Below, one piece after another: positions 27,239 to 41,573 of a stretch of DNA of 64,000 nucleotides (the stretch's first letter is position 1; each line of letters begins with the position of its first letter). Origin of the DNA: Calliopsis andreniformis (lineage: Eukaryota; Arthropoda; Insecta; Hymenoptera; Andrenidae); the NCBI RefSeq assembly GCF_051401765.1, contig NW_027480468.1, forward strand, positions 248,001-312,000, in the 5' to 3' direction. The position numbers and the translations under genes were made by a program. The notes below the pieces were generated by a model. The model made no database searches. It saw nothing but the letters and a program-made list of their open reading frames with translations, and was not told the origin of the DNA.

Positions 27239-28264
27239 CAATCTTCAATCCTCAATCCTCAACACTCAGTCCCCAATCCTCAATCTTCAATCCTCAATAC
27301 TCAATCTTCAATCCTCAATCCTCAATCCTCAATCCTCAATCCTCATACTTCAATCCTCAATACTCAAACTTCAATGCTCAATCCTCAATCCTCAATCCTC
27401 AATCTTCATTCCTCAATCCTCAATCCTCAATGTTCAATCCGCGATACCCAATCCTCAATGTTCAATCCTCAATACTCAATCCTAAATCCTCAGTCCTCAA
27501 CCCTCAGCCCTCATCCTCAATCCACAATCCTCAATCCTCAATCCTCAATCTTCAATCCTCAATACTCAAACTTCAATCCTCAATCCTCAATCCTCAATAC
27601 TCAATCCTCAATCCTCAATCCTCAATCGTCAGTCTTCAATCCTCAATACTCAATCTTCAATCCGCAATCCTCAACCCTCAATCCTCAATCCTCTATCTTC
27701 AATCCTCAATACCCAATCCTCAATCTTCAATCCTCAATCCTCAATCCTCAATTCTCGATCCTCAATCCTCAATCCTCAATCCTCAATCCCCAATCCTCAA
27801 TCGGCAGCCATCAATCCTCAATACTAATCTTCAATCCTCAATCCTCAATCCTCAATGCTCAATCCTCATTCTTCAATCCTCAATACCCAATCCTCAATAC
27901 TCAAACTTCAATACTCAATTCTCAATACTCAATCCTCAATCCTCAATCCTCAATCGTCTGTCTTCAATCCTCAATACTCAATCTTCAATCCTCAATCCTC
28001 AACCCTCAAACCTCAATCCTCTATCTTCAATTCCTCAATACCCAATCTTCAATCTTCACTCCTCAATCCTCAATCCTCAATTCTCGATCCTCAATCCTCA
28101 ATCCTCAATCCTCAATCCTCAATCCTCAATCGTCAGCCTTCAATCCTCAATACTCAATCTTCAATCCTCAATCCTCAATCCTCAATCCTCAATCATCAAT
28201 CCTCATTCTTCAATCCTCAATACCCAATCCTCAATCTTCAATCCACAATCCTCAATCCTCAATT

Positions 28265-28800
28265 CTCAATCCTCAATCCTCAGTCCTCAGTCCTCAAACC
28301 TCAATCCTCAACCCTCAGCCCTCATCCTCAATCCTCAATCCTCAATATTCAATCCTCAATACTCAATCCTCAATACTCAATCTTCAATCCTCAATCCTTA
28401 ATCCTCAATCCTCAGCCCTCAATGTTCAATCCGCAATAACTAATCCTCAAACTTCAATCCTCAATCCTCAATCCTCAATCCTCAATCCTCAATCCTCAAT
28501 CCTCAAACCTCAATCTTCAATCCTCAATACTCAAACTTCAATCCTCAATCCTCAATCCTCAATTCTCAATCCTCAATCCTCAGTCCTCAGTCCTCAAACC
28601 TCAATCCTCAACCCTCAGCCCTCATCCTCAATCCTCAATCCTCAATATTCAATCCTCAATACTCAATCCTCAATACTCAATCTTCAATCCTCAATCCTTA
28701 ATCCTCAATCCTCAGCCCTCAATGTTCAATCCGCAATAACTAATCCTCAAACTTCAATCCTCAATCCTCAATCCTCAATCCTCAATCCTCAATCCTCAGC
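28265..28800 (+). repeat. 300-bp tandem duplication within a C unit
   Basis: The rare string TGTTCAATCCGCAATAACTA occurs at 28423 and 28723. The period is 42 heptamers plus 6 nt, again with one CATCCT hexamer. Equivalent doublets lie at 61602/61909 (period 307) and 63377/63677 (period 300). Confidence 0.88.
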
Positions 28801-28866
28801 CCTCAAACCTCAATCCTGAATCCTCAATCCTGAATCCTCAATCTTCAGCCCTCAGTCCTCAACAAT

Positions 28867-29006
28867 CAGTTGTCAATCCTCCATCCTCAATAGAATATCA
28901 TCAATTCACAGCTTTCAATACTCAATACTCAACCTGCAATCTTCATATCTCTATCCACAAACATCAATTCTCATCACTCAACCCTCAACGCTCAGTCCCC
29001 AATCCT
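28867..29006 (+). repeat. Anchor core 22, family C
   Basis: It has CTTCATATCTC, shared only with the core at 63821. The next core is 3967 bp away, the largest gap in the window. Confidence 0.9.
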
Positions 29007-32000
29007 CAATCTTCAATCCTCAATCCTCAACACTCAGACCCCAATCCCCAATCTTCAATCCTCAATACTCAATCTTCAATCCTCAATACTCAATCGTCAG
29101 TCTTCAATCTTCAATACTCAATCTTCAATTCTCAATCCTCAATCCTCAATCCTCATTCTTCAATCCTCAATACCCAATCCTCAATCTTCAATCGTCAATC
29201 CTCAATCCTCAATTCTCAATCCTCAATCCTCAGTCCTCAGTCCTCAAACCTCAATCCTCAACCCTCAGCCCTCATCCTCAATCCTCAATCCTCAATCCTC
29301 AATCCTCAATCCTCAATCCTCAATCGTCAGTCTTCAATCCTCAATACTCAATCTTCAATCCTCAATCCTCAATCCTCAATCCTCAATCCTCGATCTTCAA
29401 TCCTCAATACCCAAACCTCAATCCTCAATCCTCAGTCCTCAATCCTCAATCCTCAATTCTCGATCCTCAATTCTCAATCCTCAATCCTCAATTCTCAATC
29501 CTCAATCCTCAGTCTTCAGTCCTCAAAACACAATCTTCAGTCCTCAATCCTCAATCCTCAATCCTCAATCCTCATTCGTCAATCCTCAATACCCAATCTT
29601 CAATCTTCAATCCTCAATCCTCAATCCTCAATTCTCAACCCTCAATCCTCAGTCCTCAGTCCTCAAACCTCAATCCTCAACCCTCAGCCCTCATCCTCAA
29701 TCCTCAATCCTCAATTCTCAACCCTCAATCCTCAGTCCTCATTCCTCAAACCTCAATCCTCAACCCTCAGCCCTCATCCTCAATCCTCAATCTTCAATTC
29801 TCAATCCTCAATCCTCAATCCTCTGTCCTCAAACCTCAATCCTCAACCCTCAGCCCTCATCGTCAATCCTCAATACTCAATCCTCAATCGTCAGCCTTCA
29901 ATCCTCAATACTCAATCTTCAATCCTCAATCCTCAATCCTCAATCCTCAATCCTCATTCTTCAATCCTCAATACCCAATTCTCAATCTTCAATCCTCAAC
30001 CCTCAATCCTCAATTCTCAATCCTCAATCCTCAGTCCTCAGTCCTCAAACCTCAATCCTCAACACTCAGCCCTCATCCTCAATCCTCAGTCCTCAATCCT
30101 CAATCCTCAATCCTCAATCTTCAATCCTCAATACTCAATCTTCAATCCTCAATCCTCAATCCTCAATCCTCAACCTACATTCCTCAATCCTCAATCCTCA
30201 ATACTCAATCCTCATTCTTCAATCATCTGTACCGAATACTCAATCTTCAATCCTGAATTCTCAATCCTCAATCCTCAGACCTCAGTCCTCAAACATCAAT
30301 CCTCAACCCTCAATCCTCAGTCCTCAACCTTCAATCCTTAATACTCAAACTTCAATCCTCAATCCTCAATCCTCAATCCTCAATCCTCATTCCTCAATCG
30401 TCGGTCTTCAATCCTCAATACTCCATCTTCTATCCTCAATCCTCAATCCTCAATCCTCAATACTCAATCTTCAATCCTCAATAACCAGTACTCAATCTTC
30501 AATCCTCAATCCTCAATCCTCAATTCTCGATCCTCAATCCTCAATCCTCAATCGTCAATTCTCAATCCTCAATCCTCAGTCCTCAGTCCTCAATACACAA
30601 TCTCCAATCCTCAATCTTCAAACCTCAATCCTCAATCCCCATTCCTCAATCCTCAATACCCAGTCCTCAATCTTCAATCCTCGATCCTCAATCCTCAATT
30701 CTCAATCCTCAATCCTCAGTCCTCAGTCCTCAACCCTCAATCCTCAACCCTCAGCCCTCATCCTCAATCCTCAAACCTCAATCTTCAATCCTCAATCCTC
30801 AATCCTCAGCACCCAAACCTCAATCTTCAATCCTCAATCCTCAATCCTCAATCCTCAATTCTCGATCCTCAATTCTCAATCCTCAATCCTCAATTCTCAA
30901 TCCTCAATCCTCAGTCTTCAGTCCTCAATACACAATCTTCAGTCCTCAATCCTCAATCCTCAATCCTCAATCCTCATTCTTCAATCCTCAATACCCAATC
31001 TTCAATCTTCAATCCTCAATCCTCAATCCTCAATTCTCAACCCTCAATCCTCAGTCCTCATTCCTCAAACCTCAATCCTCAACCCTCAGCCCTCATCCTC
31101 AATCCTCAATCTTCAATTCTCAATCCTCAATCCTCAATCCTCTGTTCTCAAACCTCAATCCTCAACCCTCAGCCCTCATCGTCAATCCTCAATACTCAAT
31201 CCTCAATCGTCAGCCTTCAATCCTCAATACTCAATCTTCAATCCTCAATCCTCAATCCTCATTCTTCAATCCTCAACACCCAATCCTCAATCTTCAATCC
31301 TAAATCCTCAATCCTGAATTCTCAATCCTCAATCTTCAGTCCTCAGTCCTCAAACCTCAATCCTCAACCCTCAGCCCTCATCCTCAATCCTCAATCCTCA
31401 ATCTTCAATCCTCAATACTCAAACTTCAATCCACAATCCTCAATCCTCAATCCTCAATCCTCAATCCTCAATCGTCAGTCTTCAATCCTCAATACTCAAT
31501 CTTCAATCCTCAATCCTCAATCCTCAATCCTCAATACTCAATCTTCAATCCTCAGTAACCAATACTCAATCTTCAATCCTCAATCCTCAATCCTCAATTC
31601 TCGATCCTCAATCCTCAATCCTGAATCGTCAATTCTCAATCCTCAATCCTCAGTCCTCAGTCCTCAATACACAATCTTCAATCCTCAATCTTCAATCCTC
31701 AATCCTCAATCCCCATTCCTCAATTTTCAATCCTCAATCCTCAATCCCCATTCCTCAATCCTCAATACCCAGTCCTCAATCTTCAATCCTCAATCCTCAA
31801 TCCTCAATTCTCAATCCTCAATCCGCAGTCCTCAGTCCTCAACCCTCAATCCTCAACCCTCAGCCCTCATCCTCAATCCTCAAACCTCAATCCTCAATCC
31901 TCAATCCTCAATCGTCAGTCTTCAATCCTCAATACTCAATCTTCAATCCTCAATCCTCAATCCTCAATTCTCGATCCTCAATCCTCAATCCTGAATAGTC

Positions 32001-32833
32001 AATTCTCAATCCTCAATCCTCAGTCCTCAGTCCTCAATACACAATCTTCAATCCTCAATCCTCAATCCTCAATCCTCAATCCTCAATTTTCAATCCTCAA
32101 TACTCAATCTGCAATCCTCAATCCTCAATACCTCAATCCTCAATCATCAATTCTCGATCCTCAATCCTCAATCCTCAATCGTCAATTCTCAATCCTCAAT
32201 CCTCAGTCCTCAGTCCTCAATACACAATCTTCAATCCTCAATCTTCAATTCTCAATCCTCAATCCCCATTCCTCAATCCTCAATACCCAGTCCTCAATCT
32301 TCAATCCTCAATCCTCAATCCTCAATTCTCAATCCTCAATCCGCAGTCCTCAGTCCTCAACCCTCAATCCTCAACCCTCAGCCCTCATCCTCAATCCTCA
32401 AACCTCAATCTTCAATCCTCAATCCTCAATCCTCAATACCCAATCTTGAATCCTCAATCCTCAGTCCTCAAACCACAATTCTGAAACCTCAATCCTGTAT
32501 CCTCAATCTTCAATCCTCAATCCCCAATCCTCAGTCTTCAATCCTCAATCTTCAAACCTCAATCCTCAATCCACAATCTTGAATCCTCAATACTCAATAT
32601 TCAGTCCTCTATCCTCAATCCTCAATCCTCAATCCTCAATCCTCAATCCTCAATTTTCAATCTTCAATACTCAATCTCCAATCCTCAATCCTCAATACCT
32701 TAATCCTCAATTCTCATTCTTCAATCCTCAGTACCGAATCCACAATCTTCAATCCTGAATCCTCAATCCTCAGTTCTCAATCCTGAATCCTCAATCCTGA
32801 ATCCTCAACCTTCAGCCCTCAGTCCTCAACAAT

Positions 32834-32973
32834 CAGTTGTCAATCCCCAATCCTCAATAGAATATCCTCAATTCACAGCTTTCAATACTCATTACTCAAT
32901 CTGCAATCTTCAGATCTCTATCCACAAACATCAATTCTCATCACTCAACACTCAATACTCAGTCCCCAATCCT
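32834..32973 (+). repeat. Anchor core 23, family B
   Basis: CACAGCTTTC subtype in copy 1 of the 2736-bp duplication. The next core is 1022 bp downstream. Confidence 0.9.
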
Positions 32974-33855
32974 CAAGCTTCAAACCTAAATCCTCAATCC
33001 TCAATCACCAATCCTCAATCTTCAATCCTCAATACTCAATCTTCAATCCTCAACCCTCAATCCTCAATCCTCAATCACCAATACTCAATCCTGAATCCTC
33101 AATCCTCAATCGTCAATCTTCAATCCTCAATCCTCAATCCTAAATCCTCAGTCCCCAAACCTCAATCCTCAATCTTCAATCCTCAATTCTCAATCTTCAA
33201 TCCTCAATCCTCAATACTCAATCCGCAATCCTCAATCCTCAATCGTCAGCCTTCAATCCTCAATACTCAATCTTCAATCCTCAATCCTCATTCCTCAATC
33301 CTCAATCCTCAACCTTCAATCCTCAATACCCAATCCTCAATCTTGAATCCTCAATACCCAGGCCTCAATCTTCAATCCTCAATCCTCAGTCCTCAATTCT
33401 CAATCCTCAATCCTCAGCCCTCAGTCCTCAAACCTCAATCCTCAACCCTCAGCCCTCATCCTCAACCCTCAATCCTCAATCTTCAATCCTCAATCCTCAA
33501 TCCTCAATACCCAATCTTCAATCCTCAATCCTCAGTCCTCAAACCACAATTCTGAAACCTCAATCCTGAATCCTCAATCTTCAATCCTCAATCCCGAATC
33601 CTAAAGCTTCAATCCTCAATCCTCAATCCTCAATCCTCAATCCTCAATCTTCAATCCTCAATACTCAATATTCAATCCTCTATCCTCAATCCTCAATCCT
33701 CAATCCTCAATCCTCAATCCTCAATTTTCAATCCTCAATACTCAATCTGCAATCGTCAATCCTCAATACCTCAATCCTCAATCATCAGCCCTCAAACATC
33801 AATTCCGAATCCTCAATCCTGAATCCTCAATCTTCGGCACTCAGTCCTCAACAAT

Positions 33856-33995
33856 CAGTTGTCAATCCTCAATCCTCAATAGAATATCCCCAGTTCAGAG
33901 TTTTCAATACGCAATACTCAATCTGCAATCGTCAAATCTCTATGCAGAAACATCAATTCTCATCACTCAAGCCTCAACACTCAGTCCCAAATCCG
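33856..33995 (+). repeat. Anchor core 24, family A (ATGCAG subtype)
   Basis: Preceded by CCCGAATCCTAAAGCTTC, a variant shared only with the unit before core 26. The next core is 1714 bp downstream, across the duplication junction. Confidence 0.9.
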
Positions 33996-35569
33996 CAACA
34001 TTCAATCCTCAATCCTCAATCCTCAATCCTCAATCCTCAATCTTCAATCCTCAATACTCAATCTTCAATCCTCAATCCTCAATCCTCAATCCTCAATCTT
34101 CATTCCTCAATCCTCAATCCTCAATCCTCAATCCTCATTCTTCAATCATCTGTACCGAATACTCAATCTTCAATCCTGAATTCTCAATCCTCAATCCTCA
34201 GTCCTCAGTCCTCAAACCTCAATCCTCAACCCTCAGCCCTCATCCTCAATCCTCAATCCTCAATCCTCAATCCTCTATCTTCAATCCTCAGTAACCAATA
34301 CTCAATCTTCAATCCTCAATCCTCAATCCTCAATTCTCGATCCTCAATCCTCAATCCTGAATCGTCAATTCTCAATCCTCAATCCTCAGTCCTCAGTCCT
34401 CAATACACAATCTTCAATCCTCAATCTTCAATCCTCAATCCTCAATCCCCATTCCTCAATTTTCAATCCTCAATCCTCAATCCCCATTCCTCAATCCTCA
34501 ATACCCAGTCCTCAATCTTCAATCCTCAATCCTCAATCCTCAATTCTCAATCCTCAATCCGCAGTCCTCAGTCCTCAACCCTCAATCCTCAACCCTCAGC
34601 CCTCATCCTCAATCCTCAAACCTCAATCCTCAATCCTCAATCCTCAATCGTCAGTCTTCAATCCTCAATACTCAATCTTCAATCCTCAATCCTCAATCCT
34701 CAATTCTCGATCCTCAATCCTCAATCCTGAATCGTCAATTCTCAATCCTCAATCCTCAGTCCTCAGTCCTCAATACACAATCTTCAATCCTCAATCCTCA
34801 ATCCTCAATCCTCAATCCTCAATTTTCAATCCTCAATACTCAATCTGCAATCCTCAATCCTCAATACCTCAATCCTCAATCATCAATTCTCGATCCTCAA
34901 TCCTCAATCCTCAATCGTCAATTCTCAATCCTCAATCCTCAGTCCTCAGTCCTCAATACACAATCTTCAATCCTCAATCTTCAATTCTCAATCCTCAATC
35001 CCCATTCCTCAATCCTCAATACCCAGTCCTCAATCTTCAATCCTCAATCCTCAATCCTCAATTCTCAATCCTCAATCCGCAGTCCTCAGTCCTCAACCCT
35101 CAATCCTCAACCCTCAGCCCTCATCCTCAATCCTCAAACCTCAATCTTCAATCCTCAATCCTCAATCCTCAATACCCAATCTTGAATCCTCAATCCTCAG
35201 TCCTCAAACCACAATTCTGAAACCTCAATCCTGTATCCTCAATCTTCAATCCTCAATCCCCAATCCTCAGTCTTCAATCCTCAATCTTCAAACCTCAATC
35301 CTCAATCCACAATCTTGAATCCTCAATACTCAATATTCAGTCCTCTATCCTCAATCCTCAATCCTCAATCCTCAATCCTCAATCCTCAATTTTCAATCTT
35401 CAATACTCAATCTCCAATCCTCAATCCTCAATACCTTAATCCTCAATTCTCATTCTTCAATCCTCAGTACCGAATCCACAATCTTCAATCCTGAATCCTC
35501 AATCCTCAGTTCTCAATCCTGAATCCTCAATCCTGAATCCTCAACCTTCAGCCCTCAGTCCTCAACAAT

Positions 35570-35709
35570 CAGTTGTCAATCCCCAATCCTCAATAGAATA
35601 TCCTCAATTCACAGCTTTCAATACTCATTACTCAATCTGCAATCTTCAGATCTCTATCCACAAACATCAATTCTCATCACTCAACACTCAATACTCAGTC
35701 CCCAATCCT
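35570..35709 (+). repeat. Anchor core 25, family B
   Basis: Copy of core 23 at +2736. The next core is 1022 bp downstream. Confidence 0.9.
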
Positions 35710-36591
35710 CAAGCTTCAAACCTAAATCCTCAATCCTCAATCACCAATCCTCAATCTTCAATCCTCAATACTCAATCTTCAATCCTCAACCCTCAATCCT
35801 CAATCCTCAATCACCAATACTCAATCCTGAATCCTCAATCCTCAATCGTCAATCTTCAATCCTCAATCCTCAATCCTAAATCCTCAGTCCCCAAACCTCA
35901 ATCCTCAATCTTCAATCCTCAATTCTCAATCTTCAATCCTCAATCCTCAATACTCAATCCGCAATCCTCAATCCTCAATCGTCAGCCTTCAATCCTCAAT
36001 ACTCAATCTTCAATCCTCAATCCTCATTCCTCAATCCTCAATCCTCAACCTTCAATCCTCAATACCCAATCCTCAATCTTGAATCCTCAATACCCAGGCC
36101 TCAATCTTCAATCCTCAATCCTCAGTCCTCAATTCTCAATCCTCAATCCTCAGCCCCCAGTCCTCAAACCTCAATCCTCAACCCTCAGCCCTCATCCTCA
36201 ACCCTCAATCCTCAATCTTCAATCCTCAATCCTCAATCCTCAATACCCAATCTTCAATCCTCAATCCTCAGTCCTCAAACCACAATTCTGAAACCTCAAT
36301 CCTGAATCCTCAATCTTCAATCCTCAATCCCGAATCCTAAAGCTTCAATCCTCAATCCTCAATCCTCAATCCTCAATCCTCAATCTTCAATCCTCAATAC
36401 TCAATATTCAATCCTCTATCCTCAATCCTCAATCCTCAATCCTCAATCCTCAATCCTCAATTTTCAATCCTCAATACTCAATCTGCAATCCTCAATCCTC
36501 AATACCTCAATCCTCAATCATCAGCCCTCAAACATCAATTCCGAATCCTCAATCCTGAATCCTCAATCTTCGGCACTCAGTCCTCAACAAT

Positions 36592-36731
36592 CAGTTGTCA
36601 ATCCTCAATCCTCAATAGAATATCCCCAGTTCAGAGTTTTCAATACGCAATACTCAATCTGCAATCGTCAAATCTCTATGCAGAAACATCAATTCTCATC
36701 ACTCAAGCCTCAACACTCAGTCCCAAATCCG
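36592..36731 (+). repeat. Anchor core 26, family A (ATGCAG subtype)
   Basis: Copy of core 24 at +2736. The next core is 2244 bp downstream. Confidence 0.9.
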
Positions 36732-37168
36732 CAACATTCAATCCTCAATCCTCAATCCTCAATCCTCAATCCTCAATCTTCAATCCTCAATACTCAATCT
36801 TCAATCCTCAATCCTCAATCCTCAATCCTCAATCTTCATTCCTCAATCCTCAATCCTCAATCCTCAATCCTCATTCTTCAATCATCTGTACCGAATACTC
36901 AATCTTCAATCCTGAATTCTCAATCCTCAATCCTCAGTCCTCAGTCCTCAAACCTCAATCCTCAACCCTCAGCCCTCATCCTCAATCCTCAATCCTCAAT
37001 CCTCAATCCTCTATCTTCAATCCTCAATACTCAAACTTCAATCCTCAATCCTCAATCCTCAATCCTAAATCCTCAGTCCCCAAACCTCAATCCTCAATCT
37101 TCAATGCTCAATTCTCAATCTTCAATCCTCAATCCTCAATACTCAATCCTCAATCGTCAATCCTCAAT

Positions 37169-37782
37169 CGTCAGCCTTCAATCCTCAATACTCAAGCTTC
37201 AATCCTCAATCCTCAATCCTCAATCCTCAATCCTCAATCTTCAATCCTCAATACCCAATCCTCAATCTTGAATCCTCAATCCTCAATCCTCAATTCTCAA
37301 TCCTCAATCCTCAATCCTCAATCCTCAGCCCTCAGACCTCAAACCTCAATCCTCGACCCTCAGCCCTCATCCTCAATGCTCAATCCTCAATCCTCAATCC
37401 TCAATCTTCAATCCTCAATACTCAATATTCAATCCTCAGTCCTCAATCCTCGATCCTCAATCCTCAATCCTCAATCGTCAGCCTTCAATCCTCAATACTC
37501 AAGCTTCAATCCTCAATCCTCAATCCTCAATCCTCAATCCTCAATCTTCAATCCTCAATACCCAATCCTCAATCTTGAATCCTCAATCCTCAATCCTCAA
37601 TTCTCAATCCTCAATCCTCAATCCTCAATCCTCAGCCCTCAGACCTCAAACCTCAATCCTCGACCCTCAGCCCTCATCCTCAATGCTCAATCCTCAATCC
37701 TCAATCCTCAATCTTCAATCCTCAATACTCAATATTCAATCCTCAGTCCTCAATCCTCGATCCTCAATCCTCAATCCTCAAT
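37169..37782 (+). repeat. 307-bp tandem duplication
   Basis: 37169-37475 and 37476-37782 both begin CGTCAGCCTTCAATCC and contain CAGACCTCAAACC and TCGACCC. The head-to-tail junction is at 37475/37476. After 37782 the sequence reads CGTCTATCTC instead. Confidence 0.88.
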
Positions 37783-38835
37783 CGTCTATCTCAAATCCTG
37801 AATACTCAATCTTCAATCCTCAATACTCGATACTCAATCCTCAATCCTCATTCTTCAATCCTCAACACCCAATCCTCAATCTTCAATCCTAAATCCTCAA
37901 TCCTGAATTCTCAATCCTCAATCTTCAGTCCTCAGTCCTCAAACCTCAATCCTCAACCCTCAGCCCTCATCCTCAATCCTCAATCCTCAATCCTCAATCC
38001 TCAATCTTCAATCCTCAATACTCAAACTTCAATCCACAATCCTCAATCCTCAATCCTCAATCCTCAATCCTCAATCGTCAGTCTTCAATCCTCAATACTC
38101 AATCTTCAATCCTCAATCCTCAATCCTCAATCCTCAATACTCAATCTTCAATCCTCAGTAACCAATACTCAATCTTCAATCCTCAATCCTCAATCCTCAA
38201 TTCTCGATCCTCAATCCTCAATCCTGAATCGTCAATTCTCAATCCTCAATCCTCAGTCCTCAGTCCTCAATACACAATCTTCAATCCTCAATCTTCAATC
38301 CTCAATCCTCAATCCCCATTCCTCAATCCTCAATACCCAGTCCTCAATCTTCAATCCTCAATCCTCAGTCCTCAATTCTCAATCCTCAATCCTCAGTCCT
38401 TAGTCCTCAAACCTCAATCCTCAACCCTCTAGCCCTCATCCTCAACCCTCAATCCTCAATCTTCAATCCTCAATCCTCAATCCTCAATACCCAATCTTCA
38501 ATCCTCAATCCTCAGTCCTCAAACCACAATTCTGAAACCTCAATCCTGAATCCTCAATCTTCAATCCTCAATCCCCAATCCTAAATCTTCAATCCTCAAT
38601 CCTCAATCCTCAATCCTCAATCCTCAATCTTCAATCCTCAATACTCAATATTCAATCCTCTATCCTCAATCCTCAATCCTCAATCCTCAATCCTCAATCC
38701 TCAATTTTCAATCCTCAATACTCAATCTGCAATCCTCAATCCTCAATACCTCAATCCTCAATCATCAGCCCTCAAACATCAATTCCGAATCCTCAATCCT
38801 GAATCCTCAATCTTCGGCACTCAGTCCTCAACAAT

Positions 38836-38975
38836 CAGTTGTCAATCCTCAATCCTCAATAGAATATCCCCAGTTCAGAGTTTTCAATACGCAATACTCA
38901 ATCTGCAATCGTCAAATCTCTATGCACAAACATCAATTCTCATCACTCAAGCCTCAACACTCAGTCCCAAATCCG
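38836..38975 (+). repeat. Anchor core 27, family A
   Basis: ATGCAC subtype. The next core is only 687 bp downstream, so the unit is shortened; the break is near 39260, where CAATCCCCAATCCTAAATC replaces the expected continuation. Confidence 0.88.
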
Positions 38976-39522
38976 CAACATTCAATCCTCAATCCTCAAT
39001 CCTCAATCCTCAATCCTCAATCTTCAATCCTCAATACTCAATCTTCAATCCTCAATCCTCAATCCTCAATCCTCAATCTTCATTCCTCAATCCTCAATCC
39101 TCAATCCTCAATCCTCATTCTTCAATCCTCAATAACCAGTACTCAATCTTCAATCCTCAATCCTCAATCCTCAATTCTCGATCCTCAATCCTCAATCCTC
39201 AATCGTCAATCCTCAATCCTCAATCCTCAGTCCTCAGTCCTCAATACACAATCTTCAATCCTCAATCCCCAATCCTAAATCTTCAATCCTCAATCCTCAA
39301 TCCTCAATCCTCAACCTTCAGTCCTCAATACTCAATATTCAATCCTCTATCCTCAATCCTCAATCCTCAATCCTCAATCCTCAATCCTCAATTTTCAATC
39401 CTCAATACTCAATCTGCAATCCTCAATCCTCAATACCTCAATCCTCAATCATCAGCACTCAAACATCATTTCCGAATCCTCAATCCTGAATCCTCAATCT
39501 TCGGCACTCAGTCCTCAACAAT

Positions 39523-39662
39523 CAGTTGTCAATCCTCAATCCTCAATAGAATATCCCCAGTTCAGAGTTTTCAATACGCAATACTCAATCTGCAATCGTC
39601 AAATCTCTATGCACAAACATCAATTCTCATCACTCAAGGCTCAACACTCAGTCCCAAATCCG
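39523..39662 (+). repeat. Anchor core 28, family A
   Basis: It carries CAAGGCTCAAC and an upstream CATCATTTCCG, both private. The next core is 1022 bp downstream. Confidence 0.9.
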
Positions 39663-40544
39663 CAACATTCAATCCTCAATCCTCAATCCTCAATCCTCAA
39701 TCCTCAATCTTCAATCCTCAATACTCAATCTTCAATCCTCAATCCTCAATCCTCAATCCTCAATCTTCATTCCTCAATCCTCAATCCTCAATTCTCAATC
39801 CTCATTCTTCAATCCTCAATAACCAGTACTCAATCTTCAATCCTCAATCCTCAATCCTCAATTCTCGATCCTCAATCCTCAATCCTCAATCGTCAATTCT
39901 CAATCCTCAATCCTCAGTCCTCAGTCCTCAATACACAATCTTCAATCCTCAATCTTCAATTCTCAATCCTCAATCCCCATTGCTCAATCCTCAATACCCA
40001 GTCCTCAATCTTCAATCCTCAATCCTCAATCCTCAATTCTCAATCCTCAATCCGCAGTCCTCAGTCCTCAACCCTCAATCCTCAACCCTCAGCCCTCATC
40101 CTCAATCCTCAAACCTCAATCTTCAATCCTCAATCCTCAATCCTCAATACCCAATCTTCAATCCTCAATCCGCAGTCCTCAAACCACAATTCTGAAACCT
40201 CAATCCTGTATCCTCAATCTTCAATCCTCAATCCCCAATCCTCAGTCTTCAATCCTCAATCTGCAAACCTCAATCCTCAATCCACAATCTTCAATCCTCA
40301 ATACTCAATATTCAGTCCTCTATCCTCAATCCTCAATCCTCAATCCTCAATCCTCAATCCTCAATTTTCAATCTTCAATACTCAATCTCCAATCCTCAAT
40401 CCTCAATACCTTAATCCTCAATTCTCATTCTTCAATCCTCAGTACCGAATCCACAATCTTCAATCCTGAATCCTCAATCCTCAGTTCTCAATCCTGAATC
40501 CTCAATCCTGAATCCTCAACCTTCAGCCCTCAGTCCTCAACAAT

Positions 40545-40684
40545 CAGTTGTCAATCCCCAATCCTCAATAGAATATCCTCAATTCACAGCTTTCAATACT
40601 CATTACTCAATCTGCAATCTTCAGATCTCTATCCACAAACATCAATTCTCATCACTCAACACTCAATACTCAGTCCCCAATCCT
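40545..40684 (+). repeat. Anchor core 29, family B
   Basis: CACAGCTTTC subtype, 9187 bp before core 33. The next core is 1029 bp downstream. Confidence 0.9.
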
Positions 40685-41573
40685 CAAGCTTCAAACCTAA
40701 ATCCTCAATCCTCAATCACCAATCCTCAATCTTCAATCCTCAATACTCAATCTTCAATCCTCAACCCTCAATCCTCAATCCTCAATCACCAATCCTCAAT
40801 CCTGAATCCTCAATCCTCAATCGTCAATCTTCAATCCTCAATCCTCAATCCTAAATCCTCAGTCCCCAAACCTCAATCCTCAATCTTCAATCCTCAATTC
40901 TCAATCTTCAATCCTCAATCCTCAATACTCAATCCGCAATCCTCAATCCTCAACCGTCAGCCTTCAATCCTCAATACTCAATCTTCAATCCTCTATCCTC
41001 AATCCTCAATCCTCAATCCTCAATCCTCAACCTTCAATCCTCAATACCCAATCCTCAATCTTGAATCCTCAATACCCAGTCCTCAATCTTCAATCCTCAA
41101 TCCTCAGTCCTCAATTCTCAATCCTCAATCCTCAGCCCTCAGTCCTCAAACCTCAATCCTCAACCCTCAGCCCTCATCCTCAACCCTCAATCCTCAATCT
41201 TCAATCCTCAATCCTCAATCCTCAATACCCAATCTTCAATCCTCAATCCTCAGTCCTCAAACCACAATTCTGAAACCTCAATCCTGAATCCTCAATCTTC
41301 AATCCTCAATCCCCAATCCTAAATCTTCAATCCTCAATCCTCAATCCTCAATCCTCAATCCTCAATCTTCAATCCTCAATACTCAATATTCAATCCTCTA
41401 TCCTCAATCCTCAATCCTCAATCCTCAATCCTCAATCCTCAATTTTCAATCCTCAATACTCAATCTGCAATCCTCAATCCTCAATACCTCAATCCTCAAT
41501 CATCAGCCCTCAAACATCAATTCCGAATCCTCAATCCTGAATCCTCAATCTTCGGCACTCAGTCCTCAACAAT

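Larger units (their letters stand above)
25640..28880 (+). repeat. 3.2-kb block, copy 1 (partner at 58.8-62.1 kb)
   Basis: It matches 58805-62066 at offset 33165, becoming 33179 then 33186 through gains of two and one heptamers. It includes cores 19-22. Its right part (27.1-28.9 kb) also matches 62.05-63.83 kb at offset 34954, so that part has three copies in the window. Confidence 0.88.
31541..34290 (+). repeat. 2736-bp tandem duplication, copy 1
   Basis: GTAACC landmarks at 31555 and 34291, B cores at 32834 and 35570, and A cores at 33856 and 36592 all share offset 2736. Copy 1 ends at the junction near 34280, where TCTATCTTCAATCCTCA runs into GTAACCAATACTC. Confidence 0.9.
34277..37026 (+). 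repeat. 2736-bp tandem duplication, copy 2
   Basis: It begins within a short stretch (ATCTTCAATCCTCA) common to both ends of the duplicated unit, as expected for unequal exchange at short homology. Differences from copy 1 are rare; examples are CAGCCCCCAG near 36152 and CAATCCTCAATCC for CAATCGTCAATCC near 36490. Confidence 0.9.
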
